The notes beneath the pieces were generated by a model. It was not told the origin of the DNA, searched no databases, and was given only the letters and a program-made list of their open reading frames with translations. This document shows positions 24,201-32,451 of a stretch of 46,202 bases of DNA, piece after piece (the stretch's first letter is position 1; the number at the start of each line of letters is the position of its first letter). Source of the DNA: Bacteroidales bacterium UBA1181 (GTDB lineage: Bacteria; Bacteroidota; Bacteroidia; Bacteroidales; Paludibacteraceae); assembly GCA_002310215.1 (NCBI GenBank), contig DBYR01000032.1, positions 6,836 to 53,037 on the forward strand, given 5' to 3'. A program made the translations under genes and the position numbers.

Positions 24201-24976
24201 TCAACGCCGTCCTCTCAAAGATGCAAGAGCAGGATAGCTTACAACGCATCCAAGATAGTCTGGCGTTGCTGACGAACGAGTTGGCTATGGACGGCTCTTC
24301 GAAGGATAGTTTGCATCAAGTGCTGGATGACATGTTGTTCGGACAAGCCGCGGCGGATTCGACGGCACAAGACTCGATGGCGATGGAAGAGGAGGAGGCT
24401 CCTAAAGGTGTGGTATTGCCTGCGGCGCCTTCCGATCCGGTATCGCTGAATGATATAAACAGACTGATCAAGATGCTGGAAGCCCAACGGAAAGATGGCA
24501 AGAAAGGATCCCCTAATCGTGGTTCCTCATTGAGCACTCCGTCCATTCCGTTCTCGTCGTCGAGACCTTCCATCCTTGACAACCTGAATGCCGGCGCTTC
24601 GAAACGTCCTGAACCTACTGCCCCGAAAGAGACCTCCCCTACACAGGGAGTGGGATCTGCCGCTCCGAAAGAGAGCGAACCGGTGGTTCAGCCAGACGAG
24701 TCAACCGAGGAACCAAAGGAATCCTCTTCACGCAAAAGAAGAAGAAAGTCCAAGGGGGAGTCGGAGGATACGGCAACACAAAGTGAGGAATCTTCGAGTG
24801 ACGCAAGCAATGAGTCCCGCAAGGTGGAGAATCCAACCTCTTCTGAAGAGCCGGATTCCATGAGCGGGGAGGAAGAACAATCGTCTAAGAAGAAAAAATC
24901 GAGAAGAAAGAGAAAGTCTTCTGACGAGGAGGACGCATCATCTTCCGGAGAAGATGCTTCGTCGGAGGGTGAATGA
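21248..24976 (+). CDS. giant exported coiled-coil protein of unknown function
   Basis: A 1242-residue protein I do not recognise. The start is TTG at 21248: only this codon gives the complete signal peptide MKRLIAILLTSTVLAVTMYA. Residues about 22-680 are an almost uninterrupted Glu/Lys/Arg/Gln-rich coiled coil or single alpha-helix; a 58-residue unit at 113-170 (with ERQAREL and EMKQH) recurs without gaps at 221-278. After an acidic linker, residues about 800-945 look globular (NCRYLNDVYYVRDKFEFRYE; YHKKKFYDMV-like aromatic clusters). Then comes an Asp/Ser/Leu helical stretch and, from about 1040, a Ser/Glu/Lys/Arg low-complexity tail. There is no membrane anchor beyond the signal, so it is probably periplasmic and elongated. 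It stands alone behind its own promoter, 44 bases before cdsA. Confidence 0.85.
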   Translation: MKRLIAILLTSTVLAVTMYAQTDSERIREEQRARAERVKEEQAAKRQQELRDREMRMEEAKAANERLKEEREKQRQSEREEKQRQKEEWKKVKAQVDARKAKEKADEAKKLKEYEQIVEQERQARELRLRREAEMKQHDRERWAEKQKELDAARKRDEAAAEKRQQEYVAASEREKLRRELQKQKEAEARSKQLQQWQQKKNEISQNQSKELEEREARMADYLMAVELERQAREMRIRQENEMKQHYTELWNKKKEEIEAARQREKQENERRQKEYEAIIAKQRETREEQRKREALQKQNEREMWAQHKQQQDEMRKQAEAERKRREAEHEAEMQRASQERQMRVKKQLEERERERLAQEARKEELRRRREEQAAKREEAVRKRQEASMQKRAEHEQWVEKQKQLQDERIQRQQEQKEQRQERQRLQREKKRAAKEKARQQEMERKRKAREAQQRHREFMQQMREREKAREELTKNKEKALAERMKQKRQEEKRRQIELRQAQRQKELERKQAEKERAAALREKKKEMMELQIAREKEAREREAEKAQLRNDEERLKEYQQKQQDLKEEQERLERENKLEEKKKKELQAQREKIEKETMKLAKKIVAAKEKKLNAEDKARRKEEKMREKMRHEIARDSARLAEQENADLERFAKEDAEDEAVALTKKQQKALKRIQEKKRQLQEQNMKDSMLLADGDFDIATGKRDNSDLPPDVRERVEPKKKEEVELDDENSFAYASGELDSTYMANLDSFAVDEEEEATLVTSMIDSVLLQQQIAELEEELQNVRDIKELERNKNRKGDVILQKIKIPNCRYLNDVYYVRDKFEFRYEYDFFLHYFDHRYFHKKKFYDMVDSTRIVAKYVMQLVGRSKYRHTDFNKVADSIAGFLPNYPVVEYLDSVITELNLEYLATGEIKIKYKGRRQDRILAKILPTKINDEGGGSLGNIKFYTSNRRRVIEELDASQYDSLIVKPDSLQMQEKHLADSINAVLSKMQEQDSLQRIQDSLALLTNELAMDGSSKDSLHQVLDDMLFGQAAADSTAQDSMAMEEEEAPKGVVLPAAPSDPVSLNDINRLIKMLEAQRKDGKKGSPNRGSSLSTPSIPFSSSRPSILDNLNAGASKRPEPTAPKETSPTQGVGSAAPKESEPVVQPDESTEEPKESSSRKRRRKSKGESEDTATQSEESSSDASNESRKVENPTSSEEPDSMSGEEEQSSKKKKSRRKRKSSDEEDASSSGEDASSEGE

Positions 24977-25020
24977 AAATAATTTGAATGTGTAACTAAA
25001 CAAGTGGAGGATGTACAGAC

Positions 25021-25836
25021 GTGAATAATTTAGTGTTAAGAACCATCTCGGGTATCGCTTTCGTTGCCCTTATGGTCGTTTCGATTATGATGTCATCGTA
25101 TGTTTTTGGCGCAGTGTTCTTTTTGGTGACCGTGCTGGCGTTGCATGAGTTTTATGTCCTGTCGGATAAACAGGAGGGTGTGTGCGTCGACAAGTGGATG
25201 TCTATCGTAGGAGGCGCATTGCTTTTTGTGATTGCATTCTGCGTGACCTTCCTCCATAAATCGACCGCCTTGTACTCCGTCTATTTCCTATGCGTTTTCT
25301 CGGCTTTTGCGTTTGAACTTTTCAGACAACGGAAGAATCCCCTCCTGAATTTAGGAGTCTCCGTGCTTGGCCATTTCTACATAGCCGTTCCGTTCAGCCT
25401 ATTCTGCATTGTGGAGGGCGCGAGTGAGAACTCCAAGATGCTGCTGCTCGCCTTCTTTGTCATCATCTGGGCATCGGACACGGGCGCGTACCTGGTCGGA
25501 CGGTTCCTCGGACGCCACAAGATGTTCGAACGTATATCCCCTAAAAAGACATGGGAGGGATTCGCGGGCGGACTGCTCTTCGCTATCCTCTCCGGCATGA
25601 TTTTCCACTACTCGGAGTGCGTGCCGACGCTACACGTCGGATTTTGGATCGCCCTTTCGGTGTGCGTCTTCGTCTTCGGTGTCTTCGGAGACTTGGTGGA
25701 GTCCATGTTCAAACGTAGCCTGAACGTGAAAGACTCCGGTAATCTCATACCAGGACATGGCGGTATTTTGGACCGATTTGACAGCGCATTGCTGGCCGCT
25801 CCAGTTTTATTCGTCTTTTTTTCAATAGTCATGTAG
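25021..25836 (+). CDS. cdsA: phosphatidate cytidylyltransferase
   Basis: A 271-residue integral membrane enzyme that makes CDP-diacylglycerol from phosphatidate and CTP, the branch point of phospholipid synthesis. The C-terminal family signature is intact: FGDLVESMFKRSLNVKDSGN followed by PGHGGILDRFDS, with the Asp residues that bind metal and CTP. Several hydrophobic segments precede it. The start is GTG 25021, with ggagg at 25006-25010 upstream, the clearest Shine-Dalgarno match in the window; an ATG at 25011 is out of frame. Downstream psd and pssA use its product. Confidence 0.95.
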   Translation: MNNLVLRTISGIAFVALMVVSIMMSSYVFGAVFFLVTVLALHEFYVLSDKQEGVCVDKWMSIVGGALLFVIAFCVTFLHKSTALYSVYFLCVFSAFAFELFRQRKNPLLNLGVSVLGHFYIAVPFSLFCIVEGASENSKMLLLAFFVIIWASDTGAYLVGRFLGRHKMFERISPKKTWEGFAGGLLFAILSGMIFHYSECVPTLHVGFWIALSVCVFVFGVFGDLVESMFKRSLNVKDSGNLIPGHGGILDRFDSALLAAPVLFVFFSIVM

Positions 25837-25856
25837 CCATATTTCTTCCGAAATGA

Positions 25857-25884
25857 TTGTATTTAACAAAAAATATTAACTTTG
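25857..25884 (+). promoter_or_regulatory. promoter of the psd-pssA-sppA operon
   Basis: TTG at 25857-25859 and TAACTTTG at 25877-25884 with a 17-base spacer. The -7 box is exact, the spacer a little short. Start of transcription would be near 25891, 16 bases before the psd start codon. Confidence 0.5.
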
Positions 25885-25906
25885 CATTGCAATTACGATT
25901 TTTAAA

Positions 25907-26578
25907 ATGAGAATACATAAAGAGGGAAAGGGAATATTAACAAAGCTGCTGGCCTCCATTTTAGTGGTGGATGCCGTGGTTGGCTGGTGTTGCTACGCTT
26001 CCAATCCGACGTTTGTGGCAGGGTTCTGCTTGTTTAGCCTTTTGGTGTTTCTTTTTTTCTTGAATTTCTTTCGAAACCCGAACAGGTTTTACGAGGGGGA
26101 CAGCACAGGGTTAGTTATGGCGCCGGCGGACGGAACCGTAGTGGTTATCGAGCCTACTGTGGAGGGGGAATATCTGAAGGATGAACGCATCCAAGTCTCT
26201 ATCTTCATGAGCGTCTTCAATGTCCATGCGAATTGGTATCCAGTAAACGGAAAGATCCTGTATTATACTCATAACGATGGTCTGTTCTGGAAGGCGAATC
26301 TTCCTAAATCGAGTACGGAGAACGAGCGTTCCACGGTCGTGGTCGAGACGGTGAACCAGACCAAGGTGTTGTTCCGCCAAGTGGCGGGTGCCTTGGCTCG
26401 GAGAATCGTGACATACGCCAAGGTGGGCGACGAGTGCCACATCAATCAGCAGATGGGCTTCATCAAGTTCGGCTCCCGCGTGGATATCTTCCTTCCAAAA
26501 GATGCCGAGATTTTAGTAAACTTAAAGCAAAAGGTTGTGGGTAACCAAACGGTTATCGCGAAATTGAATACAAAATGA
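25907..26578 (+). CDS. psd: phosphatidylserine decarboxylase
   Basis: A 223-residue pyruvoyl-dependent decarboxylase that converts phosphatidylserine to phosphatidylethanolamine at the membrane. It is the short type (about 220 residues, as in many Bacteroidetes and archaea), with an N-terminal membrane hairpin, MSVFNVHANWYPVNG, VAGALARRIV and the self-cleavage site in KFGSRVDIFLP, where the Ser becomes the pyruvoyl group. The stop overlaps the pssA start as ATGA, coupling synthesis of the two consecutive enzymes. Confidence 0.95.
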   Translation: MRIHKEGKGILTKLLASILVVDAVVGWCCYASNPTFVAGFCLFSLLVFLFFLNFFRNPNRFYEGDSTGLVMAPADGTVVVIEPTVEGEYLKDERIQVSIFMSVFNVHANWYPVNGKILYYTHNDGLFWKANLPKSSTENERSTVVVETVNQTKVLFRQVAGALARRIVTYAKVGDECHINQQMGFIKFGSRVDIFLPKDAEILVNLKQKVVGNQTVIAKLNTK

Positions 26579-27294
26579 ACATAAAAAAGCATATACCAAA
26601 CACCATCACATGCATGAACATGGCCTGTGGATGCTTGGCGGTGGTGATGGCTTTTCAAGGTAACTTTATCTGGTCAGCGATTTATATCTTGTTGGCTGCG
26701 GTGTTCGACTTCTTCGATGGCATGGTCGCCCGCTTGCTGAATGTGAAATCCGGCATTGGCAAGGAATTGGACTCTCTGTCTGACATGGTCAGCTTCGGCT
26801 TGGCCCCGGCCGCCATCATCTACAATCTGCTTCTTAGCATAACGCCCGACGGTTCGTATCTTCCGTATCTGGCTTTCTTGCTGGCTATCTTTTCGGGCCT
26901 GAGGTTGGCTAAGTTCAATGTGGATGACCGCCAAACGTGTTCCTTCATCGGCTTGCCTACACCGGCAAACGCGATGTTCATGTCTTCGCTCGCCGCATTG
27001 TCCGACCCGATCACTCCTATCCCGGGATGGTTCAGCGTGGATGTTATTCACGCCATCGTCACGAATCCTATCGTGATCCTGTGTCTGGTTTTCCTGTTCT
27101 CATACTTGCTGGTATGCGAGCTGCCAATGTTCTCCTTGAAATTCAAGAACCTGAAGTGGGCTGATAATCGGATACGTTTCGTGCTGATTATCTCCTCCGT
27201 TATCCTGGCCGCCATTTTCCAAATGGTTGCCGTCCCTTTGATTATCATATTGTTTATTTTGATGTCCATCTATGAGGCATTCATAAAACGATGA
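26575..27294 (+). CDS. pssA: CDP-diacylglycerol-serine O-phosphatidyltransferase
   Basis: A 239-residue membrane CDP-alcohol phosphatidyltransferase that makes phosphatidylserine from CDP-diacylglycerol and serine. The family motif is complete: DGMVARLLN, a gap, then GKELDSLSDMVSFG, with the metal-binding Asp residues. Several membrane helices surround it. It stands between psd and the sppA-type gene, overlapping both by ATGA. Together with cdsA (25021) and psd it forms the full route to phosphatidylethanolamine. Confidence 0.94.
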   Translation: MNIKKHIPNTITCMNMACGCLAVVMAFQGNFIWSAIYILLAAVFDFFDGMVARLLNVKSGIGKELDSLSDMVSFGLAPAAIIYNLLLSITPDGSYLPYLAFLLAIFSGLRLAKFNVDDRQTCSFIGLPTPANAMFMSSLAALSDPITPIPGWFSVDVIHAIVTNPIVILCLVFLFSYLLVCELPMFSLKFKNLKWADNRIRFVLIISSVILAAIFQMVAVPLIIILFILMSIYEAFIKR

Positions 27295-29024
27295 AATTCA
27301 TAAAAACTGTCTTTGCCTCATGCCTGGGTGTTATACTGGCATTTTTCCTTCTGTTCATGGTCGTTGTCGTGGTAGCCTTGTGCTCCGACTCTTCCTCCGA
27401 AGTGAAGGACTCTTCCGTTTTGCTTGTCTCCCTTGATGGCGAGATCGTAGACAGGGAGGATGATGATGTCTACGTTAACCTATTTCCTTCCCAAGTGGGT
27501 CAAACGGGTCTGAGTGATATCCGCTATGCGATCCAGGAGGCGAAGAATGACGACCGAATCAAGGGTATATACCTGAAGACAAACGTGCTGCAAACCGGGT
27601 ACGCCACCTTGGAGGAGATCCGCGCCGCACTCGCCGACTTCAAATCCAGCGGCAAATTCATTTACGCCTACTCGGGCTTGTATACGCAAGGCGCCTACTA
27701 CGTGGCGTCTGTGGCGGATTCCCTTTTCATGAACCCTCGCGGATCCCTCGATTTCACGGGCATATCTTCCTCATCCCTCTTCTGCAAGGATTTCTTGACG
27801 AAGATTGGTGTGGAGATGCAGGTCGTGAAGGCTGGCTCCTACAAATCATACGCTGAATCGTATGTCAACGATTCGATGAGCAGCGAGAACCGGGAACAAT
27901 TGAACGAACTGATATCCTCCCTTTGGAACAGTATCGTGGACTCTATTTCCATCAGCCGGTCAATCGAAAAGGATAGATTATTGGCCTTGGCGGATAGCAT
28001 GATTCCCTTGCGCTCCTCCTCTTACGTGCTGGAGCAGGGATTCGTCGACGGTCTACTCTTCAACGATCAGTTCGAGTCGCTTATCCGCTCAAAACTGGAT
28101 GTTGACTCCACTGCAGATTTGCCTACCATTTCGGTCAAAGACTATGTGGCGGATCTTGTGGCGAATAAGGTGGAAGAAAAGACTTCGGACAAGGTGGCCA
28201 TCTTGTATCTAAACGGAGAGATCGACAATGGTAGCACTGATGGTATCAGTTCTCCCGAAACGGTGAAGCAGCTGCGGAAACTGGGGAAGGATAGCACGGT
28301 GAAGGCGGTCGTGTTGCGCGTCAATTCGCCTGGCGGCAGCGCCTACGGTTCGGATCAGATCTGCCATGCCATAATGGAGGTGAAAAAGAACAAGCCTGTC
28401 ATCGCCAGCATGGGTGATTACGCGGCTTCAGGAGGCTATTACATCGCCTCCAACGCATCACGCATATTCTCGGATAAGAACACTATCACAGGTTCCATCG
28501 GTGTGATCGCCCTCTTGCCTAACGCACAAGAGCTGTCGAACAAGATCGGCGTGCACTACGAGACGGTTAAAACCAATAGGAATGCGGATGTCATGGAGAA
28601 CATCTTCCGTCCATTGACTGCCGCCGAGCGGGCTGCCATGCAACGTTCCGTCAATGATTTCTATGATACGTTCCTACAACGTTGCGCCGAGGGCCGCGGC
28701 ATGGAGGTGGAACAGGTGAAAAAATACGCCGAAGGTCGTGTATGGTCTGGTATCGACGCCTTGAAGATCGGTTTGGTTGACTATGCTGGCGGGTTACACT
28801 GCGCCATCGATTCGGCTGCCGCAATGGCTAAATTGACCGACTATTCCGTTGTCGAATACCCCGAAAAGAAAGATTTTTTCCAGAAATTGCAAGAAATACC
28901 CTCTATTGGCTATGAAAAATTGAAAGAAAACGAGGTTTTTTCGAAAGAAAGATATATTTTTGAAAAAATACGGAACTTGGAGAGGTTCCAAGCGATTATG
29001 CCATATACCATAGAGCTGAGATAG
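27291..29024 (+). CDS. sppA: signal peptide peptidase SppA, 67K type
   Basis: A 577-residue membrane-anchored S49 peptidase that degrades cleaved signal peptides. An N-terminal membrane helix (FASCLGVILAFFLLFMVVVV) precedes two tandem S49 domains. The catalytic Lys is expected in VKAGSYKSYAESY (about 183-195) of the first domain and the Ser in GDYAASGGYYIAS (about 380) of the second, as in the two-domain enzyme of E. coli. The start overlaps pssA by ATGA. Position in a phospholipid operon suggests envelope maintenance. Confidence 0.94.
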   Translation: MKFIKTVFASCLGVILAFFLLFMVVVVVALCSDSSSEVKDSSVLLVSLDGEIVDREDDDVYVNLFPSQVGQTGLSDIRYAIQEAKNDDRIKGIYLKTNVLQTGYATLEEIRAALADFKSSGKFIYAYSGLYTQGAYYVASVADSLFMNPRGSLDFTGISSSSLFCKDFLTKIGVEMQVVKAGSYKSYAESYVNDSMSSENREQLNELISSLWNSIVDSISISRSIEKDRLLALADSMIPLRSSSYVLEQGFVDGLLFNDQFESLIRSKLDVDSTADLPTISVKDYVADLVANKVEEKTSDKVAILYLNGEIDNGSTDGISSPETVKQLRKLGKDSTVKAVVLRVNSPGGSAYGSDQICHAIMEVKKNKPVIASMGDYAASGGYYIASNASRIFSDKNTITGSIGVIALLPNAQELSNKIGVHYETVKTNRNADVMENIFRPLTAAERAAMQRSVNDFYDTFLQRCAEGRGMEVEQVKKYAEGRVWSGIDALKIGLVDYAGGLHCAIDSAAAMAKLTDYSVVEYPEKKDFFQKLQEIPSIGYEKLKENEVFSKERYIFEKIRNLERFQAIMPYTIELR

Positions 29025-29077
29025 CTTCCAATCCATTTGTGTGCGGAAGGGCTCTTTTACCTTAAATTACGTACACA

Positions 29078-30172
29078 ATGAAAAACAAACCACTCATACT
29101 AAAAGTCCTATTGTGGCCATTCTCGATGGTCTACGGGCTATGCGTGTGTGTGCGTAACTGGCTTTTCGACCGTGGTATCCTCACATCCAAGAAGTTTGAT
29201 CTGCCGATTGTCTCCGTTGGAAACATCACAGTGGGCGGCACGGGAAAGACTCCCTTCACGGAGTACCTTATCCGCTGGCTGAAGGATCAATACCGCTTAG
29301 GCGTCCTCAGTCGTGGGTATAAGCGTAGCACCTCGGGGTTCAGGATCGTCAAGGAGAAGGATACGCCCGATACGGTGGGCGATGAACCTTTCCAGATAAA
29401 ACGGAAGTTCCCGGATGTGACGGTCGCCGTCGACGCGGATCGTAGACGGGGCATCAAATCGCTCATGAAGATGGAGGGGAAATCTCCGGAACTGATCCTC
29501 TTGGATGATGCGTTCCAGCATCGCTACGTGCATCCGAAGGTCTCTATCCTGCTGGTTGACTATAACCGTAACATTGCGGAGGACCATCTTCTCCCCGTCG
29601 GCATGATGCGGGAGCCGAAGCGTTCCATGAAACGTGCGGATATCATCGTGGTGACCAAGTGCCCCGACTCCATCACACCGATGGACATGCGGCTTTTCCG
29701 TAAGCACCTCAATCCATACCCGTATCAGACGCTCTGTTTCACGCGGTTGGCTTATGGTGAACTACAACCATTGTTCCCTTCCTCAAAGTCCGGCAAATCG
29801 AAGAAAAAGGTGACGCTCGCCGATCTTTCCGACGGTGGTGTGTTGGCCCTCACGGGCATCGCCTCTCCGGCGCCTTTCGTGGAGTATCTGAAGAGCAACG
29901 TCTCCGAAGTATCCGCCTGCTCTTTCGGCGACCACCATGCGTTCTCTGCGTCCGACTTGAAGAAGATAGAGAAGCAGTTCGATTCGTTGGAGTCCCAGAA
30001 ACGGTATATCATCACGACGGAGAAGGATGCGGTGCGCCTGATGGACCACCCTGATTTCCCGAATGCGCTGAAGTCTAAGATCTACTACCTACCGCTCTCC
30101 ATCGACTTCATGCGGGGGGACGACGCGCTTTTCGCGGAGAGCTTTATGGATTTGCTGCATAAGAAAAATTGA
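29078..30172 (+). CDS. lpxK: tetraacyldisaccharide 4'-kinase
   Basis: A 364-residue kinase of lipid A synthesis, which phosphorylates the 4' position of the disaccharide-1-phosphate precursor at the inner membrane. The P-loop lies in VGNITVGGTGKTPFTEYL (about 47-64), typical of LpxK, after an N-terminal membrane helix (VLLWPFSMVYGLCVCVRNW). LLDDAFQHRYV and TTEKDAVRL are further family marks. It follows the sppA-type gene by 53 bases, so it is probably in the same operon of envelope genes. Confidence 0.95.
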   Translation: MKNKPLILKVLLWPFSMVYGLCVCVRNWLFDRGILTSKKFDLPIVSVGNITVGGTGKTPFTEYLIRWLKDQYRLGVLSRGYKRSTSGFRIVKEKDTPDTVGDEPFQIKRKFPDVTVAVDADRRRGIKSLMKMEGKSPELILLDDAFQHRYVHPKVSILLVDYNRNIAEDHLLPVGMMREPKRSMKRADIIVVTKCPDSITPMDMRLFRKHLNPYPYQTLCFTRLAYGELQPLFPSSKSGKSKKKVTLADLSDGGVLALTGIASPAPFVEYLKSNVSEVSACSFGDHHAFSASDLKKIEKQFDSLESQKRYIITTEKDAVRLMDHPDFPNALKSKIYYLPLSIDFMRGDDALFAESFMDLLHKKN

Positions 30173-30197
30173 TTGTTTATTTTATTTTTTGAATGAT

Positions 30198-31019
30198 ATG
30201 GATTTGTTGAAAGAGATAAAAGCCTCAGGTGATTATTTGAGGAAGCGGACCGCTTTGCGTCCCACGGTAGCGATTGTGTTAGGCACGGGTTTGGGTAGTT
30301 TCGCGGAGCGCATTGTCGTGACGGACACGATCCCTTATTCCGATATCCCCGGGTTTAAGACGAGTACGGTGCAGGGCCATTCCGGCAAACTGATTTTCGG
30401 CTATGTGGCGGGTGTGCCTGTGATGGCCATGCAGGGCAGGCTTCACTACTACGAGGGCTACACCATGCAGGAGATCACCTTCCCTGTGCGTGTGATGAAG
30501 GAGTTCGGCATCAAGACATTGATGGTCTCCAATGCGGCGGGTGGTCTGAACCCCGAGTATGTGCCGGGCGACATCATGATCATCAAGGATCACATCAACC
30601 TCTTCCCGGAGCATCCGTTGCACGGACCGAACATCGAGGAGCTGGGCACCCGTTTCCCGGACATGAGCAATGCGTATGACAAGGAGCTGATTAAGAAGGC
30701 CGAGAAGATCGGCGAGAAATTTAGAATACCGCTGAAGTTTGGCGTATACGTGGGCACGCAGGGTCCGACGTTCGAGACCTTGGCCGAGTACCGCTACTTC
30801 AGGATCATTGGGGGCGACTCCTGCGGCATGTCCACCGTCCCTGAGGTGATTGTGGCGAACCATGCGGGCATGTCCGTCTTTGGCGTTTCCGTAATCTCCA
30901 ACGTGGGTGTCGACGCGAACCTGAGCAACGTGACGCACGAGGAGGTGCAGCAGAACACGTTGCTGGCGCAGGAGAACCTCGCCATCATTTTTACCGAGAT
31001 GGTGAAGGCGAGCGTCTGA
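30198..31019 (+). CDS. purine nucleoside phosphorylase
   Basis: A 273-residue phosphorylase splitting purine nucleosides to base and ribose-1-phosphate (salvage, cytoplasmic). Family marks in order are LGTGLGSF, QGHSGKLIFG, the substrate-loop MQGRLHYYEGY, SNAAGGLNPEYVPGD, DHINLFPEHPL, YVGTQGPTFET and SCGMSTVPEVIVANHAGM with the base-binding region following. It matches the trimeric (PNP-I type) group in length. ATG 30198 is chosen over a TTG at 30189. The DUF5131 gene follows after only 2 bases. Confidence 0.94.
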   Translation: MDLLKEIKASGDYLRKRTALRPTVAIVLGTGLGSFAERIVVTDTIPYSDIPGFKTSTVQGHSGKLIFGYVAGVPVMAMQGRLHYYEGYTMQEITFPVRVMKEFGIKTLMVSNAAGGLNPEYVPGDIMIIKDHINLFPEHPLHGPNIEELGTRFPDMSNAYDKELIKKAEKIGEKFRIPLKFGVYVGTQGPTFETLAEYRYFRIIGGDSCGMSTVPEVIVANHAGMSVFGVSVISNVGVDANLSNVTHEEVQQNTLLAQENLAIIFTEMVKASV

Positions 31020-31021
31020 GC

Positions 31022-31807
31022 GTGGAGTCCTGGAGCACATACGCGGATTGGAACCCGTGGCACGGCTGCACGAAGCTTAGTGCGGGCTGTAAGTTCTGTT
31101 ATGTCTATCGGCAGGACGAGATGTACGGGAGCGAGATAGGGAGCAACATCGCCCGGAAAACGGCTGCGTTCGACTTCCCCGTTAAGCGCAAGCGTGACAA
31201 GTCGTACAAGTTGCCGCCGGGCAAGGTGGTCTTCACCTGTTTCACCTCTGATTTCTTCTTGAAGGATGCCGACGAATGGCGGCCGGACTGTTGGCGCATG
31301 ATGCGTGAACGGAGCGACTGCATGTTCTATTTCTTCACCAAGCGCATCGACCGTTTCGCGGAGTGTATTCCCGACGATTGGGGCGACGGCTACGACAATG
31401 TGCTGATCGGTTGCACAGTCGAGAACCAGGCGATGGCGGACTACCGTCTGCCCATCTTCCTCGCCGCCCCCATCAAGCATAAGATCATCACGGCGGCGCC
31501 CTTGCTGGAGCGGATTGACCTCTCACCCTACCTGAACCCGTCGATCGAGGAGGTCTCGGTGGGGGGCGAGTCGGGCGTGAATGCCCGTCCGTGCCACTAC
31601 AATTGGGTGCTCGACCTGAGACGGCAGTGCGTGGAGAAGCGGGTGGCCTTTCGGTTCCACCAGACCGGCGCCTACTTCGTGAAGGACGGCCGGACCTACC
31701 GCATCATGCGGAAATACCAACTAAGCCAAGCCCATAAGGCGGGCATCGACTACGGCATCGATGGCTATTTCGCACCCGAGGATGCGGATACGGGGGGCTG
31801 GGATTGA
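31022..31807 (+). CDS. DUF5131 family (phage Gp37/Gp68-like) protein
   Basis: A 261-residue protein of the DUF5131 family, related to radical-SAM proteins and of unknown function. The N-terminal motif WNPWHGCTKLSAGCKFCYVYR holds Cys16, Cys22 and Cys25, a C-x5-C-x2-C pattern instead of the radical-SAM C-x3-C-x2-C. Other family segments are FTSDFFLKDADEWR, FFTKRIDRF, IGCTVENQ and VGGESGVNARP. It starts with GTG two bases after the phosphorylase stop, so it is translated from the same message. The host does not seem to be a prophage here, since neighbours are housekeeping genes. Confidence 0.85.
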   Translation: MESWSTYADWNPWHGCTKLSAGCKFCYVYRQDEMYGSEIGSNIARKTAAFDFPVKRKRDKSYKLPPGKVVFTCFTSDFFLKDADEWRPDCWRMMRERSDCMFYFFTKRIDRFAECIPDDWGDGYDNVLIGCTVENQAMADYRLPIFLAAPIKHKIITAAPLLERIDLSPYLNPSIEEVSVGGESGVNARPCHYNWVLDLRRQCVEKRVAFRFHQTGAYFVKDGRTYRIMRKYQLSQAHKAGIDYGIDGYFAPEDADTGGWD

Positions 31808-31906
31808 GGCCGCACGAACCATTTTAAGCCCCTGTGCGGCTTTCGGAGGCATCGGATGGGGCCGTAGGTCGGACGGGGCGCATAATTCGCAAATAGACGA
31901 AAAAAA

Positions 31907-32320
31907 ATGATATACCAAACTGAATTCACATTATCGGAGAAGCGTCGCGGCTGTCATCTGATCACCCAAGAGGTGTTGCAACATCTTTCGGGACATCTGC
32001 CCGAGACGGGTTTGCTGAACCTCTTCGTGAAGCACACCTCCTGCGCCCTTTCCATCAACGAGAACGCCGACCCGGACGTGCGGGGCGACATGGAGCAGAT
32101 CCTTAACCACCTGGTTCCGGAGAACGCCCCCTACTACGACCACACGCTCGAAGGGGCGGACGACATGCCGGCACACGCCAAATGCAGCATGTTCGGCGTG
32201 AGCCTGACCATCCCTATCACACACGGCCGCCTGAACCTCGGCACATGGCAAGGTATCTACCTCTGCGAGTTCCGCAACTATGGCGGAGCGAGACGTGTGG
32301 TGGCTACGGTGATGGGATGA
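31907..32320 (+). CDS. YjbQ/UPF0047 family protein
   Basis: A 137-residue compact beta-rich protein of the YjbQ family, annotated in some genomes as secondary thiamine-phosphate synthase, a side activity; the true role is unclear. The conserved blocks are all present: VKHTSCALSINENADPDVR near the middle, HAKCSMFGVSLTIPI and LGTWQGIYLCEFRN at the end, with the conserved His residues. It starts at ATG 31907 after a 99-base gap, so it may have its own promoter; none is obvious. Confidence 0.9.
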   Translation: MIYQTEFTLSEKRRGCHLITQEVLQHLSGHLPETGLLNLFVKHTSCALSINENADPDVRGDMEQILNHLVPENAPYYDHTLEGADDMPAHAKCSMFGVSLTIPITHGRLNLGTWQGIYLCEFRNYGGARRVVATVMG

Positions 32321-32419
32321 CGGGATAACCCGTTCATCGGCATATCAGTCCTGTTTTATATCCTAAAAAATGGTAACTTTCTCCCCAATTTAGATACAGA
32401 CTTTTTGCTTTGAAACTAA

Positions 32420-32427
32420 TACTTTTG
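32420..32427 (+). promoter_or_regulatory. candidate -7 box of the AraC-locus hydrolase gene
   Basis: TACTTTTG fits TAnnTTTG and lies 25 bases before the start codon at 32452. No TTTG stands at the proper -33 distance, which suits a promoter that needs an activator such as the AraC-type protein of this locus. Confidence 0.35.
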
Positions 32428-32451
32428 TTCTTAGGATTTAAAAATTATAAG

